Shown here: positions 1 to 11,111 of the stretch, in pieces | How the letters are laid out: every line of letters begins with the position of its first letter | Position numbering within the stretch: position 1 is the first letter of the stretch | NCBI GenBank assembly: GCA_033060915.1 | Contig: CM065388.1 | Location: forward strand, 38,086,501 to 38,150,500 | Source: Euryodendron excelsum | Taxonomy: Eukaryota; Streptophyta; Magnoliopsida; Ericales; Pentaphylacaceae | Reading direction: 5' to 3' | Length of the DNA stretch: 64,000 nt | Notes under the pieces: model-generated | Databases searched by the model: none | Seen by the model: only the letters and a program-made list of their open reading frames with translations | Told to the model about the DNA's origin: nothing | Program-made: the position numbers and the translations under genes

Positions 1-256
1 TATATGCTGCTAAATTATGAAATTGTGATTGAAAATAAACAAAATATAATTTGTCAAAGTCACATAATTATTGGTTATAAAAAATTCTTATTTGTACCAC
101 TTGAAAATTTATTCTGTACTTAAGAAATATCAATTAATTCATATTTCACCTCTAACAAAGTAGTGGATCCCACGCTCGGTGAAAACAAATTAATATTCTA
201 CAACTACTCTTTTGTTGGGTACCTCAAAAAGGGAAGAGTAGTTAATGGAAGTGGAA

Positions 257-563
257 CCATTACCCAATTAGTGGGATAGGCTCCCTTTCATACTTTAATA
301 TTCAAAATTTTTTAGACCTTTTATTTTCACTACGTCACGCGTTAGTTACTCAGATCCAATGGATAATGTTATTATCTAATTTAAACTCACGTTCTTATTT
401 TATTAGTTTTTTTAACGTTAAGTAAGATCGTGTATTTAAATAAGATAATGTCATCTATTGGATCTAGGTGACTAACACATGACGCAGTGAGATAAAGAGT
501 TTAGAAGATTCTGAATATTAAAATTTGAAAGGAAGCCGAACCCCCGATTAATTGGGGTAAGAC
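257..563. repeat. Long-inverted-repeat (foldback) MITE
   Basis: The two halves of this interval are near reverse complements. AATATTC at 297 pairs with GAATATT ending at 519, and the pairing extends outward through CTCCCTTTCA/GGAAG to CATTACCC (258) and GGGGTAAG (about 554-561). Inward, the arms share CAGATCCAATGGATAATG and its partner at 447-475. Arms are roughly 120-130 bp around a short AT-rich centre, with no coding capacity. The structure fits a MITE or a foldback element; I could not fix a target-site duplication, so the superfamily is unknown. Confidence 0.7.
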
Positions 564-1261
564 ATTGTAGTTTTGTAATTGATATCACTCACAATTAATG
601 GAGGCCAAGGGTAGGTTCGGGCCAGGCCCCCACAAACAAAATAAACGATGGTATGCTGGTCTGAGTCGAGCCCGGCCCTGGCTACATGAAGCCCAAGCTT
701 TTTTTTCCCCAAAATGGACCGAAGAAATATATGGCCAGCCCATGACAATATTATATAAATAACTAGCTACAATTTAAAACAAATATCAAACTTCATAACA
801 GCTTAGAGGCATGTGTTTTCAATTTTGGAAGGAGATTAGGGTCTTGATTCTCACCATTAATGTTCCCTGGTTTTTTTAAGAGTGACTATGTAAAACAAAT
901 ATACCTGAAATACGTTGTATATATAATTTAGTCGGGCTAGGCTAGGCTGGGCCCGACTCTCAAAATCACTTGGGCTCAAATTTTATATGTATATATATAT
1001 GCTCTCGAGCACACAAACTGTTAAAAATATGTATTCATACATAGATATGGGTTGAAGGACCAGATTGGGCATTCATATTCATAAAGACATAAACAGAATA
1101 CCATTTGAGATTGACGCTATAAGAGTTAATTTTTTGTGGGTTAACATGCATCATATTGGTGAATATTCTCAAATCACAAATATACGCATCCTTTGGAGCT
1201 GGAGCTGGAGGCTGAGATTACTAGTAACTAACTTATTTCATCATCTACTCCCTGCCTCTTA
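564..1261. other. Non-coding flank, nothing recognised
   Basis: AT-rich sequence with two G/C-rich islands built on GGGCC/AGCCC words (610-680 and 935-975) and a short TA microsatellite near 985-1000. The open frames here are short and show no recognisable domain. No gene or RNA is called. Confidence 0.4.
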
Positions 1262-1266
1262 TATAT

Positions 1267-1847
1267 TGATGATGTAGCAATCTCGTGTGGGATTGCCCCA
1301 GGTCCGGGACGAACTCTTCCTTGGTCGGCCGGTGATCTCCTGCACTAAAACCCACCGGCGTGATGGGAGCCAACGGCCCTCCGGTGTTCAAGTTAGATTT
1401 TTGGGGGTTCAAACGTTTCAAAGAGAAGTGTTCTGGGGTGTTGTGTATTACGTACCTCTCCAAGGGGGCCAATCTTCCCCTTGTATGTTTGCATGGTGGG
1501 AGTAGGTGGTCCTCTCACGTGGCTGCTTCTAGTTGGAAGATTAGAACGGTGTCAGAGCACTTGAGAGGGCCATCTCCACACTCCAGGGTGGCGTGTGTCA
1601 GAACGGTGTCAGGGGCGTGGTGATTGTTGCCGGTACACGCCACATCCACGTCTCTAACGTAGGCCACGAGGACGGGTGTCAGAAATGGGCCCCTACGGAC
1701 ATGGTCGGGGCTGACCCAATCAGAGGGCCGTTAAGGGCATCCCCTCGGATCGGTAGGTTCGAGGGCGAACGGGATGGCGACCTAGTCGGGAGGCGGCTAA
1801 GCGGCACGGGGAGGGCTTCCGGTTAGGTCCGAGAATCCTCGTCACCA
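1267..1847 (-). repeat. 3' LTR of the Tat element
   Basis: 581 bp. On the + strand it runs from TGATGATG to CGTCACCA, so on the element strand it begins TGGTGACG and ends CATCATCA, a conventional TG...CA LTR with short imperfect inverted ends. A hand alignment with 11112-11691 gives about 26 substitutions, mostly transitions, and two small indels. Confidence 0.93.
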
Positions 1848-2149
1848 GATGCTCTCAATTCATTTGGCCGTCGGCTGGGGTAGAGGAATTCCAAAGGGCG
1901 ACCCGACCGCGGAACACGGAGCACATTGATGGCGAGGACGGCGCAATAATGATGGGAGCTGTCGCATCGCTTCACGTGCCCCCACGTGGCAGCCAGGGCG
2001 CGGTTGCCAGTAGCCGAAAAGACGCGTCATATCCCAGCCGTTGGTGTCCCATCATCACAGGCCATCTGGGCCGTTGATTTCAAAGATGTGGGGGGAGTTG
2101 AGGGGGCAGTTGCCCCCATTTTCCCCTTAGTGCTTTTTACCAAATACGT

Positions 2150-2153
<4 letters not shown>

Positions 2154-2201
<48 letters not shown>
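2154..2201. repeat. (GA)n microsatellite upstream of the antisense gene
   Basis: About 24 uninterrupted GA units lie between the 3' LTR and the start of the antisense gene. The region 1848-2510 is otherwise G/C-rich and unassigned; it presumably holds the promoter and leader of the + strand gene at 2511. No convincing TATA box was identified there. Confidence 0.9.
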
Positions 2202-2206
<5 letters not shown>

Positions 2207-2510
2207 GCCGTCGTCTCCAGCGTCGTCTTCGTTGTCTCCGGCCAGCCAAGGGGGTATTGTCCGTCGCGCAGTATCGTCGGCTTACACCGGAACCTGTTGT
2301 CAGAGTTGCAAAGCGTGGTAAGCCCTGTTTCCCAGTTGTATGTACTGGTTAGCGACCCACTGTGTTTGGGTTTACCAAAAGAGGGAGGAAATCCCCGACC
2401 TTCTAGGGTTTGTCGATAGGCCGGGGTTTCTGAAGTCAATATTTGAGGAAGTAGCTCTGTTATTCAAACCCGTACTGTTTAGGATCGAGAACGAAAAACA
2501 ATTAGGCACC

Positions 2511-4774
2511 ATGGCCAACCCTGAGCACGTGAGTTCGGATTCGGAGAAGACGGACTCAAATAGGCACGAGGTAGTTGGGCATGAGGCTGGAGACGAGGCC
2601 TCCGTTAGTGGTTCTAGGGGATCGGTACAAGTTCTTGAGTCGGGCCAAGCAGAGGCCGCCGACTCTGGTGCCATTGAGGGGGGAGAGTCAGGAGAGTCGG
2701 AGGATGATCTTGGATATGAGGCCGTTGGGGTGTCCTCTATTCTCACCAAGGAGAAGGTCGGGGCCTTGCGGGCTGCATATCAGATCCCACGGGGTTTCAG
2801 GCTCAGGATCCCAAAAAAGGATGACTGGGCCTGTTCGGCCAGGGAGGGCGAGATCACAGTGTATGAGGGCGTGTTGGCTGGTGGCCTTCGGATGCCCTTT
2901 CCCCAGTCTGTCCGGAGAATCCTACAGTGGCTTCGTTTGTCTCCAGAGCAGATACAGCCGAATGGATGGAGGATCCTGCTCGGCTGTTCTGTCCTTTGGC
3001 AGATCGCCTATAAAAGGGACATTACGCCAGAGGAATTCTTATTCTGCTACCGGCCAGTGGAGAGGGGCACAGGCTGGTGGTATTTCTCGGGCAGGTCGAA
3101 AGAGTATAACCTGATTGATGAGCTCCCTTTCTCGGTCAAGAACTGGAAGGACCGATTCTTTTTCGTCAGTGGAGACGGATGGGAGTTTCAACCCTGGGAG
3201 ACCGACTTCTCTGCTCGGGTCCCTAGGCAATGGGGTTACCCGAGCAAGAAGGGTACGTTCTTTCTCTACCAAACTCGGTTTCATTTCCGTTTTTTTCAAG
3301 CCTCAGTTTCCTGACCTAGGTTGCCTTGGGTGTCAGGTCGGGCAAAGCCCAGAGTATCTAAGGAGGTGAGGGCTGCCATAAGAAAGGTTCAGCAACACGA
3401 GGTCCATAGTCACAAAGACTTGGTCACCGCCGAAAGCTTATCGAACTACTTGCTAGGTCCTGAGCCTACCAGAGAAGCCTTAGCCGCTGAATGTGAGAGG
3501 AGTGAGTGTTTAGTCGTTTGTAGAACTTCTCAATGCCGCCTAACTAACATCCATTCTGCTTGCAGTTGGCGCAGTCGTCGTTGACAGTTCAACCGTTGCT
3601 GCCACCTCCCAGATTGTTACTCCAGCGCAAGATCAGACGGTCGGCGAGATGAGCTTCAACGTTGCTTTTCTACGGAAGCGAAAGGCTGGAGGGTCCGAGC
3701 CCGAGCCGAAACGGTTGAAGGACGACGAGGTAGAGCCGACCAGGAAGGTAGCGGCTTCGGTAAGAGTGCTCGAGGGGAGAACAACCGAACCTCCTCGCGT
3801 TCAGCCGCCGACACCGCAGACCGAGAGGAGGAGAAGTACGGTCGCTACTGCCGAGGAACAAGCTCGGGCTGAGGCCACCCCCTCGTCTAGGAACATTTTC
3901 GAGAGCCCGGAGGAAGCATGGGCGAGGGCTGCCGTTGCCGTGAAGGAAGTCGACCTCCATAGGGTCGATAAGCACCACAACAATCGCCTGGTGAAGGACA
4001 TGAACCATGATCTCCTTAGGGTACGCGCCTTCTACTTGGTCCTCTTTTCTGTTCTCTCGTTCCATCCTAACATATGGCCTTTGCCAGTCTATCGCTAGGA
4101 ACATCAAGATAGGCCATTGCCTGGCGGGCCTGGAGAAGGCGTTCAATCACGAGAAGAGTACATGCGCCTCCCTCCTAGCTGAATTGAACGGGATGAAAGA
4201 GGAGATCACTGCGGCTCGTGCCGTGAAGGATGAGATCGCCGTTGTTCACACTGAGAGGGACTCGACAGTGTCGGCCTTGAAGAAAGCCGAGGATGAATAC
4301 AAGAAGCTTGACACCACCACCAGCAAGCTTATACTGGGTCTCTCGGGCGAGCAGACCAAACGGCAGGAGCTGGAGAAAGAGAAGAAGGCCCTGAAGGAGG
4401 AGCTCTTGAATGCGAAGAGTAAGGCGGTGGAAGAGTTCCAACAGGGGGACGACTTCCAGGCGTTGTTGGCACCGACCTTCCTTCAGGGGTTCGAGCATGC
4501 CAGAGGCCAGGCTTCAAGGAAGTTCCCTGGTCTGGACTTCTCCATTCTTGAGCCTTTTGAAGAGGCTCCCCCAGGCCCCGAGGGGGCCGCGACAGATGCT
4601 CCTCCTGCTCCTGAGATGGGCCCCGAGCTTCAAACCGATGCCGAGGGAGGGCCTCGCACTGGGTCCGAGTCTGCTGCTGGAGGTGTCCAGAAGGATCCTC
4701 AGCCTTCCACAGGGCGAGTTCAGCAGGACACCGGGGACAATGGAAGGGTGATTGAGGAGCCGGCTCAGACTTGA
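2511..4774 (+). CDS. Antisense ORF of Tat element: gypsy-type transposon domain protein, four exons
   Basis: This gene lies on the strand opposite gag-pol, between integrase and the 3' LTR. I place the start at 2511 because it has a strong context (CACCATGGCC) and precedes an acidic, Ser-rich N-terminus; an in-frame ATG exists at 2340. Introns with GT-AG ends are predicted at 3253-3336, 3493-3565 and 4021-4087; joining the exons gives 679 codons plus stop with no internal stop. Residues about 80-270 match the family annotated as 'putative gypsy type transposon' (Pfam Transposase_28), with motifs such as YQIPRGFRLRIPKKDDW and PNGWRILLGC. A basic, possibly nuclear-localising stretch (RKRKAGG...PKRLK) falls near 335-352, a long coiled coil near 470-580, and an acidic Pro-rich tail follows. 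Antisense ORFs of this kind are known in Tat elements; their function is not established. An intact frame in an otherwise dead copy is notable. Confidence 0.8.
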
Positions 4775-4979
4775 GTTGCCTCTTCATTTGTAAACCCTTT
4801 TTTTTTTTTTTTTGCTGTACTCCTCTTTCCATTAATGAAATAGCTTCTTCTTTATATTCCTTGTGTCTGCCATGTTTGTTGAATACTTGTATGTACTAAT
4901 GAGGACCTGACCGGTAATTATAGCCGAAAAGGTTCAATAAATGGATCTGCTCGGCACAAGGCCGAGCGGAGTCTCCCCT

Positions 4980-5582
4980 AATTCTGCTTGGGGCCCTCTG
5001 GCGATTGTCGGCGCTTGGGCTAAGGCCCTTCTAAATCTGCGCGGCACTTAGGGCCCTTTGGCTCTGCTCGGCGCCTGGCGGAGCAGATTCTTTTTGTGCC
5101 ATTGCCCATCAAGGCTCTCTGGCTCTGCTCGGCGCTTGGCCGAGCAGATTTCTTTCTGTGCCATTGCCACTAAAGGCCCTCTGGCTCTGCTCGGCGCTTG
5201 GCCGAGCAGAGCCTTTCTGTGCCATTGCCACTAAAGGCCCTCTGGCTCTGTTCGACGCTTGGCTGAGCAGATTCTTTCTTTGCCATTGCCACTCAAGGCC
5301 CTCTAGCTCTGCTCGACGCTTGGCCGAGCAGATTCTTTCTGTGCCATTGCCACTAAAGGCCCTCTGGCTTTGCTCAGCACTTGGCCGAGCAGATTCTTTC
5401 TGTGCCATTGCCACTAAAGGCCTTCTGGCTCTGTTCGGTGCTTGGCCGAGTAGATTCTTTCTTTGCCATTGCCACTCAAGGCCCTCTGGCTCTGCTCGGC
5501 GCTTGGCCGAGCAGATTCTTTCTTTGCCATTGCCACTCAAGGCCCTCTGGCTCTGCTCGGCGCTTGGCCGAGCAGATTTAAT
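4980..5582. repeat. 61-bp tandem array with a hairpin in each unit
   Basis: GCCATTGCC recurs at 5098, 5160, 5221, 5282, 5343, 5404, 5465 and 5526, a period of 61 bp (62 once), with weaker copies back to about 4980. Most units contain TGCTCGGC-GCTTG-GCCGAGCA, an 8-bp stem with a 5-nt loop, in perfect or slightly eroded form. The array lies in the non-coding region downstream of integrase on the element strand, where Tat elements are known to carry variable tandem repeats. Open frames crossing it on both strands are repeat artefacts. Confidence 0.95.
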
Positions 5583-5846
5583 GTCGGTTCCACGCAAGTA
5601 GATAATTTGTAGGTCAATACACGTAGACAATTTGCTGAACAATTGCTTTTATTGATATTCTTGAGGGTTACAAGTGAGAGCATTTCAAGAGTAGTATTTC
5701 CTTAGGTGTTCGGCGTGCCACGGGTGTGGAAGCTCCTTGCCTTCTGAGTTCTTCAGCTTATACGTCCCCTTCCTTATACTGCTGATCACCTGGTAGGGTC
5801 CTTCCCAATTGGGTCCGAGTTTGCCTTCTCTGGGGTCCTTGGTAGA

Positions 5847-6784
5847 CTAATTGACTCTCTTCAGTACAAGGTCCCCGGTCGTGAAGTCTTTTGGTCGAAC
5901 TCTGGAGTTGTGGTACTGGTGCATCTTTTGCTGGTAGGACGCCACTCTCACGGTCGTCTGTAGCCTTCTCTCCTCCAATAGGTCCAAGTCCACATTCATG
6001 GCTTCGCCGTTAGTCGCGAGGTCGAACTGCATTGTTCTGGGGCTGGGAAGGCCTGTCTCTACCGGAATCACAGCCTCCGTTCCGAAGGTGAGCGAGAACG
6101 GCGTCTGACCAGTGGACACTCTCTCAGTCGTTCTGTACGCCCAAAGAATGTTGTGGAGCTCTTCTGCCCACAAGCCTTTGGCCTTTTCCAGCTTCGTCTT
6201 GAGGATCTTCAAAAGAGATCTGTTCGTGACTTCGACTTGGCCGTTCGCCTGAGGGTGCTCGGGGGACGAAGCATGGTGACTTATCCCTAGGTCGGTGCAC
6301 AATTTGTTGAACTGTCTACCTTCGAACTGCTTCCCATTGTCCGTGATGACGACCTTGGGGATACCGAACCTGCACACAATGTTCTGCCACAAGAACTTCT
6401 TCATTTTCTCCTCGGTAATTTTCGGTAGGGCCTCTGCCTCTGCCCACTTCGTGAAGTAATCGATCGCCACCACTGCAAATTTTGTTTGTCCCTTTTCGAG
6501 CGGCAACGGACCCACAATGTTGATTCCCCACTGGGCAAAGGGCCAAGGAGTCTGGATTGGAGTTAGCTCTTGAGAGGGCAGTCTCGGGATGTTGGCGAAC
6601 CGTTGACACTTGTCACATTTCTTGACGAATTCTTGGGCGTCTCTCTCCATGGTGGGCCAGTAATAGGCCGTTCGCAATATCTTCTTGGCGAGGGACCGAC
6701 CCCCAGAGTGGTTTCAACACCCTCGTGGACTTCCTGCATTATGTAGTCTGCTTCTTCCTCATTGGCGCAACGAAGCAGTGGCAA
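5847..6784 (-). pseudogene. Integrase of the Tat element (broken)
   Basis: Encodes the enzyme that would insert the cDNA into host chromatin. From 6677 leftward the frame holds the end of the zinc-binding region (CDKCQ), then the core: WGINIVGPLP, FAVVAIDYFTKW, ITDNGKQF, and HPQANGQVEVTNR. The second Asp and the Glu of the D,D-35-E triad are present, at residues 113 and 149 of this frame. The first Asp is replaced by Asn (codon 6519-6521). A frameshift near 6700 separates the N-terminal part, visible in another frame to 6784, and the frame ends at 5847 inside the C-terminal domain. Both the missing catalytic residue and the frameshift argue that it is inactive. Confidence 0.9.
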
Positions 6785-6814
6785 GGTGTGCCCCCATTTG
6801 TATAGTATCCCGCA

Positions 6815-7440
6815 TTATATGAGGTACCTGCTCGACCGGTATTGAATCCGCCTCGCCTCATTCCGGTCCTCAGGCAGGGATCTCTTCTCCAAATAATTTC
6901 TGATCTGGGTCATCCACGAAGACTCGGGCGCAATTTGGTCGACTTCCAGGCTCTGGATGCTCGGTGAATCAAGAATTTCAATCGGAACGTTGGGGTCAAA
7001 CTCATTGGACGAGGCTATTCTGGCCAGTCGGTTGGCCTCTTCGTTCTCCAATCTCGGGACGCGTTCTAAGAGTATTTTTGCGAATCTCCTGGCCAGGCTC
7101 TTCAGCACTTGGCAATATTGTTTCATGTTGTCTTCTCTTGCTTCGTACTCCCCTTGAACCTGTTCCACTACGAGCTGAGAGTCGCTTCGGACTATTATCT
7201 GTTCTGCTCCCATTCCCCGAGCCATCCTGAGACCGACAAAGAGTGCTTCGTATTCGGCGACGTTGTTGGTGGCGGGGAACTTGAAGCGGAGCGCATACTC
7301 CATCTTGTGGCCGTCCGGGGTAACGAGGACGACACCGGCGCCGCCGGAAGTGTGAGTGGACGAACCGTCAACGTTCAGGACCCAATTGCTGTCTGGCAGA
7401 TCGGCGTCGGGGCTGGGAGAGGGTGGGTTAGTGAACTCTG
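6815..7440 (-). pseudogene. Archaeal-type RNase H (second RNase H) of the Tat element
   Basis: Read leftward, the frame contains VLNVDGSS, then ATNNVAEYEALFVGLRMA and IIVRSDSQLVVEQVQGEY, which supply the Asp, Glu and Asp expected at an RNase H active site. The final expected Asp (ANADALA-type motif) reads ANRLA here. The domain sits between the canonical gypsy RNase H and integrase and is in a different frame from its upstream neighbour. A second RNase H of this type is a diagnostic feature of Tat elements. The frame ends at 6815, before integrase. Confidence 0.85.
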
Positions 7441-8112
7441 CAATGAAGTCCGCAACAGCTGCCCCTTGATCGCCAGTCGGGGTCGATAGTGGATGTCGAA
7501 CTGGCTAAGTTCTACAGACCATTTCACTAATCGCCCTGACGTCTCGGGCTTGTGCAGTATGTTCTTCAGTGGCTGGTCGGTGAATACCACAATCGTGTGG
7601 GCTTGGAAGTACGGTTGCAGGCGCCGAGCGGCGGTTATCAGCGCGAGGGCCAAGAGTTCCATCTTCGGGTATCGTTCTTCTGCTCCGCGCAAGGCACGAT
7701 TGGTGTAGTAGACTGGCTTTTGGACCCCTCCATCTTCTCGGACAAGAGCTGAGCTCACTGCTGTCGCCGATACGGCCAAATAGATAAACAACTCCTCCCC
7801 CGGGACGGTTCGGTTGAGCAGCTGGACTGAGCTCAGGTATTGTTTGAGTTGACCGAAGGCTGCTCCACACTCTTCGTTCCATTCGAACGCCTTACGTAAG
7901 ATCTTGAAGAATGGCAGACACTTGTCAGTGGATCGAGAGATGAACCTGTTCAGGGCAGCGACACGCCCCGCCAGCCTCTGAACATCTTTCGTCGTTCTGG
8001 GAGCCTGCATGTCGATGATGGCTTGAATCTTTTCCGGATTGGCCTCAATCCCCCTCTGTGACACCATGAAGCCCAAGAACTTGCCCGAGGAGACATCGAA
8101 GGCACACTTGGC
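7441..8112 (-). pseudogene. RT connection and gypsy RNase H of the Tat element
   Basis: Continues directly from the RT frame after the stop at 8113-8115. It carries the RT thumb/connection (FLGFMVSQRGIEANPEKIQAI) and the RNase H region (YLAVSATAVSSALVRE, YYTNRALRGAEERYPKMELL, HTIVVFTDQPLKNIL). Near 7466 the homology jumps to another frame (AVADFIAEF follows), so a small indel separates this domain from the second RNase H. It would remove RNA from the RNA:DNA hybrid during reverse transcription; here it cannot be made as one polyprotein. Confidence 0.88.
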
Positions 8113-9837
8113 TTAGTTGAGTTTCATCCGGTACTTGCGGAGCGTCTGGAACGTCTCTTCGAGGTCCCGCAGGTGGTTGGCGGCCTGCTTGCTCTTCACC
8201 AACATGTCATCCACGTAGACCTCGACATTACGGCCAATCTGCGATTTGAACATGGAGTTGACCAACCGCTGGTTAGTAGGCCCTACATTCTTCAATCCGA
8301 ACGGCATGACGTTGTAGCAATAGAGCCCCCGGTCCGTAATGAAGGCCGTGTGCTCTCGGTCGTGCTCTGCCATCCGAATCTGGTTATATCCTGAAAAAGC
8401 ATCCATAAAGGTTAGCATTTCATACCCCGTAGTGGAGTCGACGAGGAGGTCGATGGTTGGTAGTGGGAAACTGTCCTTGGGACACGCTTTGTTCAGGTCG
8501 GTGAAATCAACGCACATCTGCCACTTTCCATTGGACTTCTTCACCATGACAACGTTGGAGAGCCAAGTGGGGTAGTGCGCTTCCCTGATAAATTTTACTT
8601 GCACCAGCTTCTCCACTTCCTCAGCTACTGCATCGTTCCTGTCCGGGGCAAAGTTCCTCCGCTTCTGCTTCACCGGCCTGGCCTCAGGGTTGATGTTTAA
8701 GTAGTGGGCCGCTACCCGGGTGTCAATCCCCGGCATGTCTTCGTGAGACCAAGCGAATATGTCAACATTGGTTCTCAGGAACTCCCGCAGCTGTTGTTTC
8801 AACTCCTTGGGCGCGGCGGCCCCTAATTTCACCGTTCTGTTGTGCTCTGGTGGCCCGACCAGAACGTCTTCCAGATCTTCTGCTAGCTCTCCCCTTCTAA
8901 TTTCCTCCTCATCTCTTGGCTCGAGCTCTTCGATGACCAAAGTCTCCCGGCTAGGTTCTCCTTTGAGGGAGGCCATGTAGCACTCCTGTGCCTCCTTCTG
9001 GTCGCCCCTTACGCACCCGACCCCCTTATCGGTCGGGAACTTGATTCGGAGATGATACGTGGAAACAACTGCCTTAAATTGGTTCAGGGTCGTTCGGCCA
9101 ATGATGGCGTTGTACGCGGAAGGACAATCCACAACCAGAAAGTGCACCATTTTTGTTGTCTGGTGTTGCGCTTCTCCAAGGGTGACTAGTAGAGCAATGG
9201 ATCCGAGAGGGACCACCCGATCTTCGGTGAAGCCTACTAAAGGGCAGTTGACTGGCGTTAACTTCTCTTGGCCGATCTTCATCTTCTCAAAGGCTTCCCG
9301 AAACAGAATGTTCGCCAAGCTTCCGCTGTCGACTAGAATTCTCCAAGTTTTGAAGTTAGAGATCACCGCCGAGATGACTAATGGGTCATCATGTGGTTGG
9401 TGAAGTTCGGCGGCCTCTTCTTTTGTAAAGGTGATTACCGGACCTTCGATCTTCGTCTTTTTGCTAGCATCCCCGACTAGCATCACTTCTGCTTCGGTTC
9501 GGATATTCCGAACGTGCTTCTTCCTCGCCGAGGAGGATTCCCCTCCCCCAGCAAATCCCCCAGCAATAACCCTGATCTCTCCAATGGGCTGGGTAGTTGT
9601 CTCGGTTCTTGCTGGGCTACGTCGTTCTGCTCGTGCTTGGTCTCGACCGGCCACATATCGGCTAAGCCTTCCTCGTTTTACCAGATCTTCTATCTGCCGC
9701 TTCAGGTTGATGCAGTCCTCCGTGTCGTGACCATGATCGCGGTGGAACCGACAATACCGCCTCTTGTTCCTCATATCCGAAGGTGTCTTCAAGGGCTTGG
9801 GCCATTTTAGGTCCGGGTCGTCTCGAATCTCCATCAA
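8113..9837 (-). pseudogene. gag C-terminus, protease and reverse transcriptase of the Tat element
   Basis: One open frame of 574 codons. Residues about 28-56 are the gag tail ([14 protein letters not shown] type). Protease follows at about 150-260, with catalytic LVDSGS at 169-174 and IIGRTTL near 245-251. RT spans about 370-574: [38 protein letters not shown] and the catalytic YVDD at 541-544. All three domains keep their key residues. A stop at 8113-8115 interrupts the RT thumb, and the beginning of gag is in other frames, so a full polyprotein cannot be translated. The ATG at 9837 is probably internal and not a real start. Confidence 0.93.
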
Positions 9838-10703
9838 AACATCCTTCAGTTTCGTTGTGAGGGGGGTGAATGTCTGATCGAGGCCACGGTAGTATTCGCG
9901 TCTCTCTTCCCCTTGTTTCTCGATCGATTGCTAGTTCGGCTTGTCTTGGCCTCCCTTTCGTCGTTCGAGGTGCCGTTCGGCCTCTTCTTCTCTGAGCGCG
10001 AGGTGCCCCCTTCATCATTATCTCGCCTCGCACTTAGGGCATCCTCCGCATTCATGTGTTTCTGAGCACGAAGCATCAACTTTGCCATATCCTGGGGCGG
10101 TCTTCTCGATAGGGAAAAGAGGAGTTTTCCACTTCTCAGGCCACTCATGAACGCCGTGACTGCCACCTTTTCGTCGACATCATCCACGGCCAGGGTCTCT
10201 TGGTTGAACCTTCATACATATTCTTGCAGTGTTTCCTCCTTCTTTTGCCTCACAGTCAACAGGTAGGCCGCGGGTCTTCTCTACCTCTGGGCCCCAATGT
10301 AGTGACTCACGAAGAGTTTGTTAAGTTCTTTGAAGGTGGCGACCGACGCCGGTTTTATTTTATTGAACCAAGTTCGCGCTGAGCCCTTCAGGCTGATGGG
10401 GAATGCTCTGCACATGATCTCGTCCGGCACCGCTTGCTGATGCATGAGTGCTCTGAATGTCTCCAGATGGTCTACTGGGTCCTTGGAACCATCAAACGCG
10501 TCCAATGTCGGCATTTTGAACTTGGGGGGGAGTGGAAACTCCATTACCTTCTGTGTGAACGGGGAGGCCGTCCGGCCAATGAGGGCATCGACGGTGTTTG
10601 GGGCCTTTGCCTCCACCGCTACCAACACTCCTGCCATCTGAGCCTGCATGGCTTTTAGTTGCTCATCCCAGGCATGGGAGCTCTCCAGTTTGTCGCCTAC
10701 CAT
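9838..10703 (-). pseudogene. gag capsid region of the Tat element (two stops, frameshift)
   Basis: The capsid-like retrotransposon gag domain is visible from 10703 leftward: FPLPPKFKMPTLDAFDGSKD, PVDHLETFRALMHQQAVPDE, MCRAFPISLKGSARTWFNKI. An in-frame stop at 10281-10283 and a second just upstream of 10187 interrupt it. The remainder (VAVTAFMSGLRSGKLLFSLS) continues to 9846, and the final part lies in the frame that starts at 9837. 10704-11092, between this region and the primer-binding site, is leader or degraded gag start with no clear frame. Gag would form the virus-like particle. Confidence 0.88.
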
Positions 10704-11092
10704 CTTCGTCCTCGATGGGATTGCGTGGCTCGTTTGCGCTTCGTCGATGTTGGGCTCGCGGCGAAGTAGAGGGTCCTCAACTTGCCCTCGATTGCCATTT
10801 TCACCACCGTTGGGGAGGACAGACGGATCCTTGTTGACCTCTTACTCTTGTTGTTCTTCAGCCAGGGGGTTTGGCTACGGTTGAATCTCTGGTGGAGGAG
10901 GAGGAGGGTGGTTTTGTTGAAGTAACTCCGCATTCTGACTGACCAGCTATTGCATACGGGCCATCATGTCAGCCACTGTCATCTCCAAAGCGGCTATCTT
11001 TTCCGCACTAGAATTGGCCATCGAAGTTCCTTCATGGAGGGTGCTAATCCCAGACCTGGTTAAGACCATGAAATGTCACGAGAGAAGTCATT

Positions 11093-11110
11093 TCCCACAG
11101 ACGGCGCCAG
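11093..11110 (-). promoter_or_regulatory. Primer-binding site of the Tat element
   Basis: Directly inside the 5' LTR the element strand reads TGGCGCCGTCTGTGGGAA. The first nine bases (TGGCGCCGT) match the complement of the 3' end of plant tRNA-Asp as I recall it; later bases diverge. This is a common primer site in Tat and related gypsy elements. Confidence 0.75.
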
Positions 11111-11111
11111 C

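Noticed and set aside
548..748. 66-aa frame next to the foldback MITE
   Set aside because: No domain and no signals beyond the frame itself; it starts in the MITE arm.
3670..4832. Minus-strand frames opposite the antisense gene exons
   Set aside because: They overlap the better supported exons, have low-complexity Arg/Pro/Leu composition and no domain.
5098..5582. Regular 61-bp repeats that could suggest a CRISPR array
   Set aside because: The units are contiguous with no unique spacers, and the array lies in the non-coding part of a plant retrotransposon.
5109..5642. Long open frames on both strands over the tandem array
   Set aside because: They are translations of the 61-bp repeat; the protein repeats with the DNA and matches no domain.
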